A stretch of 64,000 nt of DNA, taken from the NCBI GenBank assembly GCA_000174895.1, contig ACOK01000094.1:1-64000 (forward strand), given 5' to 3'. Positions 25,707 through 33,375 of this stretch are shown here, in pieces (the stretch's first letter is position 1; every line of letters begins with the position of its first letter). The notes below the pieces were generated by a model. That model saw only the letters and a program-made list of their open reading frames with translations. It did no database searches and was not told where the DNA came from. Position numbers and translations under genes: made by a program. Source of the stretch: Ruminococcus flavefaciens FD-1 (GTDB lineage Bacteria > Bacillota > Clostridia > Oscillospirales > Ruminococcaceae).

Positions 25707-26446
25707 TCTATCACTCCGATCATTCCGAGAATCCATAACACATAGGGTAAAATCGTCAGAAGAAGAACGATAATATCCTGTATATGAAAACCGATCTTGC
25801 AGATATTTGTCCGCTTGACTTTTGTGCCGAGTCCACGGGTCAATGCAGCCGCAGACAGTTCACTGCCGATATTCACAGAGCAGACCATGAGCGGCACAAG
25901 GCGGTACTCTATGAACTTGCCTGCATTTCTGCCGCCGATGCGGATGTCACGCATTTTCATCGCAGTGTTGATCGCTGTGAATTCCTCCAGTACGGTCGGA
26001 AAGAAACGGAACATCACAGACAGCGGTATCGTGATCTGCTGCGGAATGTGCATCCGGTGCATCGCTGCAATAAATTCGCTGACGGTCGTTGACGAGAGCA
26101 TATATGCGCCCATGATCAGCTCCGGCATCAGCCGTACAAAGATCAGACAGCACAGTCCGATGATGCTCAGTGCCGCACCAGTGATATGCGGCACAAGAAA
26201 CACCTCAGCCGATTTGATCGACGCATACAGGAGCCCGAACACCGCAGCCTTTTTGTATTGCTTTGCAGTCATGAGAAGAATCAGAGGCAGAATGCTCACA
26301 GCGGTTGTCCCGTATCGGACTGCTGCTATATCGCTGCCTGTACCGCCGAGCGCAAACACCACAAGCGTTATCATCACAAACAGCTTTGTCCGCGGATCGA
26401 GTACAAGACCTCTGTTTTCGATATCTGCCGTAAAAAGTCCTGCCAT
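25703..26446 (-). CDS. ECF transporter transmembrane coupling protein EcfT
   Basis: About 247 residues starting MAGLFTADIENRGLVLDPRT at 26446, one base after the preceding stop, with GGAGA upstream. About five to six transmembrane spans and the EcfT coupling helix with the Ala-Arg-Gly-like motif (INTAMKMRDIRIGGR and ALTRGLG) that contacts the ATPases. Couples to EcfA (overlapping ATGA) and the S component at the start of the operon. Confidence 0.85.
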   Translation of the reverse strand: MAGLFTADIENRGLVLDPRTKLFVMITLVVFALGGTGSDIAAVRYGTTAVSILPLILLMTAKQYKKAAVFGLLYASIKSAEVFLVPHITGAALSIIGLCCLIFVRLMPELIMGAYMLSSTTVSEFIAAMHRMHIPQQITIPLSVMFRFFPTVLEEFTAINTAMKMRDIRIGGRNAGKFIEYRLVPLMVCSVNIGSELSAAALTRGLGTKVKRTNICKIGFHIQDIIVLLLTILPYVLWILGMIGVIE

Positions 26447-26447
26447 A

Positions 26448-27365
26448 TTACAGTCTCCACGAAGCGGCTTCACGCCTGCTTTCCACGAATCTCCGGTAGA
26501 TGCCGTCCGACTGCATAAGCTCATCGTGCGTTCCCTGCTGTGCGATATGTCCGCCGTCTATGACAATGATCTGATTGGCGTTGCGGACAGTCTTCAGCCT
26601 GTGTGCGATCATGATAATGGTCTTTTCTCTGGTCAGTTCGTCGATCGCCTTCATCAGGTCGGCTTCGTTTTCGGGGTCAACATTGGCAGTTGCTTCGTCA
26701 AGTACTATGATCGGAGCATCTTTCATGATCGCACGTGCAATGGAGATACGCTGCTTTTCTCCGCCCGAAAGACTTGCGCCGCCTTCGCCGATGACGGTAT
26801 CATAGCCATCGGGAAGCTGCATGATGAAATCATGGCAGCAAGCCTTTTTTGCCGCATCTATGACCTTTTCCATAGGTGCATCAGGTTGTCCGAAGCGGAT
26901 ATTATTCGCAATCGTATCCGCAAACAGATAAACACGCTGGAACACAAAACTGTAATTCCTCATCAGTGCGTCCATACTGTATTCCCGCACATCTCTGCTA
27001 TCAAGACTGACTTTGCCCTCGTCAACATCCCAGAAACGGGAAAGGAGCGAAGTGAGCGTGGTTTTGCCGCCGCCCGAAGGCCCGACGATCGCTGTGGTCG
27101 TATGCTCCGGGATGTGAAGCGTTACGCCGTCAATAATCTTGCGTTTCTCATAGGCAAATCCGATATTTTCAGCCGAGATATCAAAATGCTCAGGCTGAAT
27201 ATCCTGCCCCGAAATATCCATCTGCGGTGTTGCAAGTATCTCCTGCGCCTGTTTTACGCATACGTCCACTGTCCTCAGCAGAGCGGAATATTTGCCTGCA
27301 TTGTCAAGCTGTGCATAGATCAGATAGGAGCTGATGATCATAATAATTGTTGTGAGTAAGTCCAT
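26448..27365 (-). CDS. ABC transporter subunit B, nucleotide-binding half (frameshifted from its membrane half)
   Basis: 305 residues: the last transmembrane helix (MDLLTTIIMIISSYLIYAQL) and a full ABC domain with Walker A GPSGGGKTT, signature LSGGEKQRIS, Walker B IIVLDEATANVD and IMIAHRLKTV. It belongs with the upstream half at 27304-28182: near 27365 GGGGAC-A-ATGGAC holds one base too many for a continuous frame. Together they make a normal about 575-residue exporter-fold half transporter, partner of the 28175-29926 protein. Whether the halves are translated separately is unknown. Confidence 0.78.
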   Translation of the reverse strand: MDLLTTIIMIISSYLIYAQLDNAGKYSALLRTVDVCVKQAQEILATPQMDISGQDIQPEHFDISAENIGFAYEKRKIIDGVTLHIPEHTTTAIVGPSGGGKTTLTSLLSRFWDVDEGKVSLDSRDVREYSMDALMRNYSFVFQRVYLFADTIANNIRFGQPDAPMEKVIDAAKKACCHDFIMQLPDGYDTVIGEGGASLSGGEKQRISIARAIMKDAPIIVLDEATANVDPENEADLMKAIDELTREKTIIMIAHRLKTVRNANQIIVIDGGHIAQQGTHDELMQSDGIYRRFVESRREAASWRL

Positions 27366-28182
27366 TGTCCCCGCCTATATGCAGCAGAACTGATACCAGC
27401 ACAATGACCGTTCCGAGCGCTTTCAGCCAGAAGCTTTGCAGTGTCATATATGGAATGAGCTTTAACTCCTTAGCCGAATTTGCGTGTTCGTTCTCATCTA
27501 TTGCAGTGTTGAGATCTTTACTGCGTTTGCCGGTCAGGCGAAATGTCCTGACCTCGAAAATCCCCTGAATATACTCGATGGCCTTGGCAACGAGTGCCGA
27601 ATCCTTCTCGAATTTCTGCTTCGCCATACTTGCCGATTCTTTCATCATACCGCTGTTTATCAGGAAGAATACCACAAGTCCGCCGCAAAGGATCAGTCCA
27701 ATCCGCCAGTCGAAAAACAGCAGCATAACGGTAATGACCGCAGTGGAAAGCAGTCCCGAGCAAACCAGCATGACGACTCTTGTGGCTACATTTTCGAGAT
27801 TCTGCATGGTATTTGTCGTCACCGACATGATATGCCCAAGGCTGTTTTTGTTATAGTAGCCCATGGGCAGATAGCGCAGATGCTCCGCAAGCTGCATCCG
27901 CTTGTTTGCACAGGTGTTGTAGCCGCCCTCAGTCTGAAGCATGGTCGCTTTGCTCTTTACAGCCCCTGCGCCGATCACGCTCACCAGCATGATACAAAGG
28001 CAGGTCAGGCAGGTTTTTGAGGTAACGTTATTATCAAGGAGTGCTGACACCATACAAGCGATGGCAGGTATTTTCAGCGCTTCAAACATCGCCTGCAAAA
28101 GGCTGAGGACAATGGAGATATAAAAGCGTTTTCTGTCCTCCGCATTGCAGAAATCAAAGAAGTTTTTCAGTATCTTAAACAT
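27304..28182 (-). CDS. ABC transporter subunit B, membrane half (frameshifted)
   Basis: Starts MFKILKNFFDFCNAEDRKRF at 28182, overlapping the upstream stop by 8 bases. Five of the six transmembrane helices of an exporter-type ABC half transporter, with the coupling segment MGYYNKNSLGHIMSVTTNTM. The genuine frame ends near HIGGD (27365); the last 20 codons are out-of-frame. Similar pairs with this fold import siderophores in enterobacteria (YbtP/YbtQ) and actinobacteria (IrtAB). Confidence 0.78.
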   Translation of the reverse strand: MFKILKNFFDFCNAEDRKRFYISIVLSLLQAMFEALKIPAIACMVSALLDNNVTSKTCLTCLCIMLVSVIGAGAVKSKATMLQTEGGYNTCANKRMQLAEHLRYLPMGYYNKNSLGHIMSVTTNTMQNLENVATRVVMLVCSGLLSTAVITVMLLFFDWRIGLILCGGLVVFFLINSGMMKESASMAKQKFEKDSALVAKAIEYIQGIFEVRTFRLTGKRSKDLNTAIDENEHANSAKELKLIPYMTLQSFWLKALGTVIVLVSVLLHIGGDNGLTHNNYYDHQLLSDLCTA

Positions 28183-29926
28183 TGTCTTCACTGTCCTTTG
28201 CTGAAATATGTGCCGCCCACATTTTGCTGTACAGACCGTTCTTTGCAAGCAGTTCTTCGTGCTTGCCCTGTTCTGCGACTATACCCTCCCTGATGACATA
28301 GAGCCTGTCGGCGTTCTTCACAGTCGAGAGCCTGTGTGCGATAACAATAAGCGTTTTGCCCTCTACAAGTTTAGCAACGCTCTTCTGTATCACCGCTTCA
28401 TTTTCGGGATCTGTGTAAGCTGTTGCTTCATCGAGAATGATGATATCCGCATTTTTGAGCATGGCTCTTGCGATAGAAATTCGCTGACGCTCACCGCCCG
28501 AAAGATGTCCGCCTGACGAACCGACAACTGTATCGTAGCCGTTTTCAAGGCTCATGATAAAATCGTGACAGCCGCATTTCCTTGCAGCTTCTTCAATTTC
28601 TGCATCTGTTGCATTCTGATTGCCGAGACGGATATTCTCACGGACAGTCAGATCAAAGAGGTAATTATCCTGCGAAACATAGGCGATCTTGTCGTTATAA
28701 TCGTCAAGCGGAATATCCCTGATATCCACACCGCCGAAAGAAATACTTCCGCTGCTGATATCCCACAGGCTTGCGATCAGTCTTGCAACGGTGGATTTGC
28801 CGCTGCCGGAAGGTCCGACAAGTGCGATAAATTCGCCCTTATGAATCGTCATGGAAATGCCGTGGATGATCTCCTTGTCATCATAGCCGAAGCGGATATC
28901 ATGCAGCTCAATGTCGCCGCCGCTCATCGTTTTTGTCAGCTTTTCGGGGCGTACCATTTCAGGTGCGTCTATGATATTTCTGACCTCTGTCACGATCGTA
29001 TCCATTTGAGCTATGTCATCGGAATAGGACATGATACCGAGCAGCGGTTCGATGAGACCGACCGTGAGAATGATAATCGTAATAAAATCGGCTGTGCTGA
29101 TTGTGCCGTGCATGGTCATGATACCGCCGATAGGCAGAACGGAAAGCATTGTTGCAGGCATGATGCACATGGCAAAGGTCATATACACGTTGCATTTGCG
29201 CATCCAGTCCACAAAACTTGCGGCACTCTCTTTAGCGGCGGCAGCGAATTTCTCATAGCTGGATTGTGCCTTGCCGAACACCTTGATGACCTCGATGCCG
29301 TTTATATATTCCGTTGTGACAGCGTTCAGCGCCTTTGTGGCACGGACAGTCCTGCCGTAATTCTCCTCATATCCGAACATCATGAGCATATAGCAGATAA
29401 CCCCTAATGGCACTGTGATGAGCGCTGCAAGTCCCAGCTTCCAATTGATCACAAAGGTATAGATCAGTATGATGATCGGAGCTCCGATGCCGGTCGTGAA
29501 CTCAGGCAGGATATGTGCAAGCGTTGTTTCAATGCTGTCGATACGCTCCACGATCGTGCATTTCAGAGCGCCTGACGGCTGACTGATGACATTTCCGAGG
29601 GGCATTTTCGCCAGCTTATCAAGGGCCTTTTTGCGTATCACCGCAAGGGTGTGAAATGTTGCAAGGTGCGAATTTGCCGTACTCAGCGCATGAAAGAGTG
29701 CGTGTCCCAGCCACAGCGCAAGTATCACAACACAATTGATGAAGTATGCGCTCTTGTCAGTACTGCCTGCTAGCAGGTCTTTTACGATCCTTGCAATAAA
29801 ATAGTACGGCACGATACCGCAGAGCATACTGATTGCCGCAAGTATCACGCTTGCGGCAAACTTTCCTTTTCGCTCACCCGACTGCCTGAGCAGCCAGCCG
29901 AAAGAGCCGTTCTGATCCTTCCCCAT
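28175..29926 (-). CDS. ABC transporter subunit A (exporter-fold, siderophore importer-like)
   Basis: 583 residues, intact: six membrane helices (about 20-310), then an ABC domain with Walker A GPSGSGKST, signature LSGGERQRIS, Walker B IIILDEATAYTD and IVIAHRLSTV. Start at 29926 shares its A with the regulator's TAA. Forms a heterodimer with subunit B. Direction of transport cannot be read from sequence; the AraC and ECF context matches siderophore-uptake operons of the YbtPQ type, so import of a metal chelate is the favoured guess. Confidence 0.85.
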   Translation of the reverse strand: MGKDQNGSFGWLLRQSGERKGKFAASVILAAISMLCGIVPYYFIARIVKDLLAGSTDKSAYFINCVVILALWLGHALFHALSTANSHLATFHTLAVIRKKALDKLAKMPLGNVISQPSGALKCTIVERIDSIETTLAHILPEFTTGIGAPIIILIYTFVINWKLGLAALITVPLGVICYMLMMFGYEENYGRTVRATKALNAVTTEYINGIEVIKVFGKAQSSYEKFAAAAKESAASFVDWMRKCNVYMTFAMCIMPATMLSVLPIGGIMTMHGTISTADFITIIILTVGLIEPLLGIMSYSDDIAQMDTIVTEVRNIIDAPEMVRPEKLTKTMSGGDIELHDIRFGYDDKEIIHGISMTIHKGEFIALVGPSGSGKSTVARLIASLWDISSGSISFGGVDIRDIPLDDYNDKIAYVSQDNYLFDLTVRENIRLGNQNATDAEIEEAARKCGCHDFIMSLENGYDTVVGSSGGHLSGGERQRISIARAMLKNADIIILDEATAYTDPENEAVIQKSVAKLVEGKTLIVIAHRLSTVKNADRLYVIREGIVAEQGKHEELLAKNGLYSKMWAAHISAKDSEDNV

Positions 29927-30903
29927 TAGATATCCTCCTGTCTGTTGCGATAATTCTTCGGTGACACGCCCATGACATCACGGAAAGCCGACGAGAACTT
30001 TGACGCATTGTCATAGCCGAGCTGCTGTGCAATGTCAGCGATATTCATTCTCCGATCAGAGATCAGCATTTCCGCCGCTGTTTTCATCTTGTAACTTTTT
30101 ATGTACTGATACACAGGTGTGCCGTATACAGCCTTGAACACCTTTCGCAGTGATGCAGGCGGCATACCCGATATTTCGGAAAGCTCCTCCACGGTGAATG
30201 TCTTATCAGGTTTGCTCGTGATCAGAGAATGTATCTTCTTGATTTTAGTGGTCTGGCTTGCGGGAAAATACTGCCGCTGTTCTGAATTTGCAGCAGTGTC
30301 AAGGGTAGAAAGCAGCAGAAGCAGCTCTGTGATCTTCACCCTGAAATAATCAAGCTTTAAATTCTTCGGTACATGATATAACTGAGAAAAAACAGTATTC
30401 AATGACTCATTTGTTCGGAGCAGAAATTCCTGATTCTCAGGGCAGAACTTTTTGCCCAGCATATCCGGATCAACCGAAAGAAACGGCATCTCATGCCGGA
30501 GCGATTCCTGCGCAGCCCCTTGCATAAACCCTATGGTTATACCGTGATAGTGAGAAAGCGGCAGCTCTACCTTGCCTGCGTGATGCACACGCTTGTCGAT
30601 ACGCAGATCGCCTGCCTCCATATAGTATCGCTCGCCGAAGGTGTTTTCATGTTCGATGCGTCCCTCCCGGCAGTGGTCGATGCAAAGCACCGTATCCGCA
30701 TTCTGATATTCCGATACACAGTGCTTCATGTGAAAATCATTATACATCAGATAAATACCGTCAAACACACGGTACATCGTCATGAACCCCTCGCCCGATT
30801 CATCGTCAAGCCGCAGCACACGGCACTCGCCCTCGGCTGCTATCTCGTGAACATTAGAGCCGAAGCCGGCTTTATCCAGTGTGTCAAAAATGTCACGGCT
30901 CAT
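29926..30903 (-). CDS. AraC family transcriptional regulator (YbtA/PchR-like)
   Basis: 325 residues. C-terminal about 100 residues hold two helix-turn-helix motifs: FTVEELSEISGMPPASLRKV and MNIADIAQQLGYDNASKFSS, ending with AFRDVMGVSPKNYR. The N-terminal sensor domain is of the long type found in siderophore regulators such as YbtA and PchR, which bind the ferric siderophore. Overlaps the S-component gene by ATGA. Candidate reader of the GTTA(G/T)-N6-CTAAC dyads (inference). Confidence 0.88.
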   Translation of the reverse strand: MSRDIFDTLDKAGFGSNVHEIAAEGECRVLRLDDESGEGFMTMYRVFDGIYLMYNDFHMKHCVSEYQNADTVLCIDHCREGRIEHENTFGERYYMEAGDLRIDKRVHHAGKVELPLSHYHGITIGFMQGAAQESLRHEMPFLSVDPDMLGKKFCPENQEFLLRTNESLNTVFSQLYHVPKNLKLDYFRVKITELLLLLSTLDTAANSEQRQYFPASQTTKIKKIHSLITSKPDKTFTVEELSEISGMPPASLRKVFKAVYGTPVYQYIKSYKMKTAAEMLISDRRMNIADIAQQLGYDNASKFSSAFRDVMGVSPKNYRNRQEDI

Positions 30904-31466
30904 GCGATTCCTGCCTTTTCAAAATGCTTTTTCATCAGACGTCTTCCAATCAGTCCGCCGATGATGCCGCATACAAACGCTGCAATAAATGTAACCGGAC
31001 ACATCCATGTCGGCATCAGTTTCGTAACGGTGTTGATGTAATCCTGTCCGAAATTCTGACGGGAAGCCCAGTATTTCTCCGCAGCGAAAAACAGCGGCAG
31101 ATAGTTCGCTGCAACCCACAGGCTGAATACGCCGTTTGTGATGACAGCTTTTGCAGAACTCTGATAGTTACCGCTTTTATAGATAAGCTCTGCGATCAGT
31201 CCGGTGAATACCGATACCACGAGCGGCGGCCAACTCATTCCGGTCAGAAGCATAAGAATTCCCATGATGACGCTCATGATCCATATCATACCGAATTTCT
31301 TGACCTTTGTCAGGAAGAGCATAAACGGGATACCGCCGAATATCGGGACAAGCACCGACAGCAGCGGCAGAAAGATCGGTATCATGCCGAGCATAGCGAT
31401 AATGAACACGATCGCAAAATAGATTGCTGAGAAAATACCGATGTTGATCAGATCTTTGCCTTTCAT
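30900..31466 (-). CDS. MptD-like ECF transporter S component
   Basis: 188 residues, about five to six transmembrane segments, starting MKGKDLINIGIFSAIYFAIV with GGAGG 5 bases upstream. Resembles the MptD/Trep_Strep group of putative ECF S (substrate-binding) components, which typically head operons of this exact order (S, AraC, ABC, ABC, EcfT, EcfA). The substrate is unknown; candidates are a metal chelate or its peptide part. Confidence 0.8.
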   Translation of the reverse strand: MKGKDLINIGIFSAIYFAIVFIIAMLGMIPIFLPLLSVLVPIFGGIPFMLFLTKVKKFGMIWIMSVIMGILMLLTGMSWPPLVVSVFTGLIAELIYKSGNYQSSAKAVITNGVFSLWVAANYLPLFFAAEKYWASRQNFGQDYINTVTKLMPTWMCPVTFIAAFVCGIIGGLIGRRLMKKHFEKAGIA

Positions 31467-31482
31467 AATTACCTCCGATATG

Positions 31483-31511
31483 GTTAGACTTAGCTAACCT
31501 AATATCATAAA
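31483..31511 (-). promoter_or_regulatory. Operator dyad and likely promoter of the ECF/ABC operon
   Basis: GTTAG-ACTTAG-CTAAC (31483-31498) is an inverted repeat directly before the ribosome site; extended, it is GGTTAG-N6-CTAACC. On the minus strand TATGAT (31511-31506) is a plausible -10, which would place the dyad at the start of transcription. The same dyad occurs three times before the biosynthetic cluster. Half-sites resemble those of DtxR/IdeR boxes, but the spacing is 6 rather than 1. Confidence 0.6.
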
Positions 31512-31658
31512 ATGTAGTCTTGCGTCCAAGACCATCATGTATTATATCACAAACACAAAGAGGTTTCTACTCCATTTTGTTTTTGATACTCCGATCTGAT
31601 AATTTTTAGAAAGTGTAAGTCTGATCAGGCAACAGTTTTTTTCCTGACTATAAAAAGA

Positions 31659-31700
31659 AAAGTGTTTTGAACGACATGGCTAAAACGCTTCGCTTTTTAA
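31659..31700 (+). terminator. Imperfect hairpin before the ABC remnants
   Basis: AAGTGTTTT and AAAACGCTT pair with one G-T wobble and are followed by CGCTTTTTAAATTT. Looks like a terminator left from the lost 5' part of the decayed ABC locus. Confidence 0.4.
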
Positions 31701-31748
31701 ATTTATCATGTATGTCGGTAGGTACTGCATGGGGGGCGTGTCAATACA

Positions 31749-32075
31749 TTGGGAAAAAGTAACAGCGGAACATACAAGAACATCATTTGTGAGCGTGTGG
31801 ATTCAATAGAAACAACTTTGGCTCACATCATACCGGAGGTTTTGTCGTCGGCTTTTGTTCCTGTTGCACTTATTGTTTACATGATGACGATAAACTGGAA
31901 ACTCACACTCATATCTTTGTTATGTGTACCTGTTGGAGCGGCGTTTTTCATGCTGATGATGGTGGGCAGTCAGGAAAGCTATGAAAATACGGTCGTAAAA
32001 ACAAAAAAGCTGAATGATACAGCCGTTGAATACATAAACGGTATCGAGGTAATCAAGGCATTCGGCAAGCCTTGA
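31749..32075 (+). pseudogene. Fragment of ABC transporter subunit A (membrane domain)
   Basis: About 108 codons homologous to the middle of the 28175-29926 protein (IICERVDSIETTLAHIIPEV and INWKLTLISLLCVPVGAAFF, ending YINGIEVIKAFGKP). The N-terminal helices and the whole nucleotide-binding domain are missing. The frame stops where sequence switches to a subunit B homologue. Confidence 0.8.
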
Positions 32076-32079
32076 TGTC

Positions 32080-32931
32080 ATGGCAGGATTCTCAGCACTG
32101 ATTCGCAGCGTTTCAATCTGCGTAGATCAGGCAAATGAGATATTTTCAATCCCCGAAATGGATATTGAGGGCGCAGATATCACACCTGCAAGTCACGACA
32201 TTGAACTGAAAAACATCACTTTTGCTTATGAAAACAGAACAATTATTGATGGCGTTGACCTGAGAATTCCCGAACACACAACAACTGCAATCGTCGGACC
32301 GTCGGGCGGCGGAAAGACAACACTTACAAACCTTATGGCTCGTTTCTGGGACGTTAAAAGCGGTGAGGTGCTTCTCGGCGGACGAAACGTAAAGGATTAC
32401 AACTTTGACAGCCTGATGCGGAATTTCAGCTTTGTTTTCCAGAGGGTGTATCTCTTTGAGGATACCATCGCAAATAATATACGCTTCGGTGAGCCTGATG
32501 CACCTATGGAGAAGGTCATTGAGGCTGCGAAAAAGGCTCGCTGCCATGACTTCATCATGAACCTGCCTGACGGCTATGATACAGTAATAGGGGAGGGCGG
32601 TGCAAGTCTTTCGGGAGGAGAAAAGCAGCGTATTTCCATTGCAAGAGCGATAATGAAGGATTCGCCTGTTATTATTCTCGATGAAGCGACTGCAAATGTT
32701 GATCCCGAAAATGAAGCAGAGCTGACTAAGGCGATAGAGGAACTGACGAAAGAAAAGACGATCATCATGATCGCACATCGCTTGAAAACAGTTGAACACG
32801 CCGATAATATCGTTGTCATTGACGGCGGAAAAATCGTGCAGCAGGGAAAGCATAATGAGCTTATGCAACAGGACGGCATTTACCGTATATTTGTAACGGA
32901 CAGACAGAAAGCGGCAAGCTGGAAGCTTTAA
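32080..32931 (+). pseudogene. Fragment of ABC transporter subunit B (nucleotide-binding domain)
   Basis: 283 residues closely matching the 26448-27365 protein from its LIRSVSICVDQANEI helix onward: Walker A GPSGGGKTT, signature LSGGEKQRIS, Walker B VIILDEATANVD, ending QKAASWKL. Lacks its membrane domain. With the piece before it, this is what is left after a deletion joined subunit A and B of a second importer pair. The ABC domain itself is intact, so a stand-alone ATPase product is not excluded. Confidence 0.75.
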
Positions 32932-32968
32932 GGCAACAGTATATTGCATTCCCCTTAAAGTTTATGTT

Positions 32969-32984
32969 GTTATCTATTGCTAAC
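32969..32984. promoter_or_regulatory. Dyad copy 2, GTTAT-N6-CTAAC
   Basis: GTTAT-CTATTG-CTAAC, one mismatch from the dyad before the ECF/ABC operon. Lies 150 bases upstream of the cluster promoter. Confidence 0.5.
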
Positions 32985-33131
32985 AGATGAATTATACCAT
33001 CTTTCAGCATAAAAGTCAATCAGCAGTTTTTATTGTCCGGTAGTTTAGAAAAATTGAAGTTACTGGTATTCTGTGGCTCAGAGCCGAGAAGTGCTGAATG
33101 AATTTTTTATTAATAAAACTAAATGTTATAC

Positions 33132-33160
33132 TTGACAAACAAATTTAATTGTGGTACAAT
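33132..33160 (+). promoter_or_regulatory. Promoter of the PKS/NRPS cluster
   Basis: TTGACA (33132-33137) and TACAAT (33155-33160) with exact 17-base spacing. No other consensus promoter was seen before the ABC exporter genes, and gene gaps downstream are short, so this could drive the whole cluster. Confidence 0.75.
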
Positions 33161-33258
33161 ATGCAAGGACTTTTTGAGGAGTTTCTGTTCAGCAGTGGAT
33201 ATTTCGGTATTGCTGACGGTACTTCTGAGGAAAGTAGATACATAATTTATATATAACA

Positions 33259-33274
33259 GTTATATAAAACTAAC
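33259..33274. promoter_or_regulatory. Dyad copy 3, GTTAT-N6-CTAAC
   Basis: GTTAT-ATAAAA-CTAAC in the leader, about 100 bases after the predicted start of transcription. Confidence 0.5.
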
Positions 33275-33295
33275 AACTATGCATAAAGAAGATTC

Positions 33296-33322
33296 TATGC
33301 TGACATTAAAAGTGTCAGCATA
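33296..33322 (+). other. Perfect 10-bp hairpin in the cluster leader
   Basis: TATGCTGACA (33296-33305) and TGTCAGCATA (33313-33322) with a 7-base loop, followed by AAAAAATG. Not a terminator on the plus strand (A-run, not T-run). It could affect leader stability or be a protein-binding dyad. Confidence 0.55.
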
Positions 33323-33336
33323 AAAAATGATTAATT

Positions 33337-33352
33337 GTTAGCCAATTCTAAC
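33337..33352. promoter_or_regulatory. Dyad copy 4, GTTAG-N6-CTAAC
   Basis: GTTAG-CCAATT-CTAAC with both half-sites identical to the ECF/ABC operator, placed just before the ribosome site of the first synthetase gene, the same relative position as in the importer operon. Confidence 0.6.
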
Positions 33353-33375
33353 TATATGAATAGAAGGAGAAGTGT

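Larger units (their letters stand above)
32932..33375 (+). other. Regulatory region ahead of the biosynthetic cluster
   Basis: 444 bases without a gene: a strong promoter (33132-33160), three copies of a GTTA(G/T)-N6-CTAAC dyad, a 10-bp hairpin (33296-33322) and the ribosome site AGAAGGAG at 33361-33368 for the first synthetase gene. The long leader (about 210 bases) is unusual and suggests control after initiation as well. Confidence 0.6.

Noticed and set aside
25797-27359. A 520-codon plus-strand open frame
   Set aside because: Lies opposite the well-supported EcfT and ABC genes and has a composition (Arg, Ser, Cys and His rich) unlike protein from this genome; no ribosome site.
28565-29407. 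A 280-codon plus-strand frame
   Set aside because: Antisense of the intact ABC subunit A gene; Cys/His/Arg-rich noise.
33296-33322. Attenuator terminator in the cluster leader
   Set aside because: The hairpin is followed by A residues, not T, on the coding strand, so it should not terminate synthesis of the cluster mRNA.
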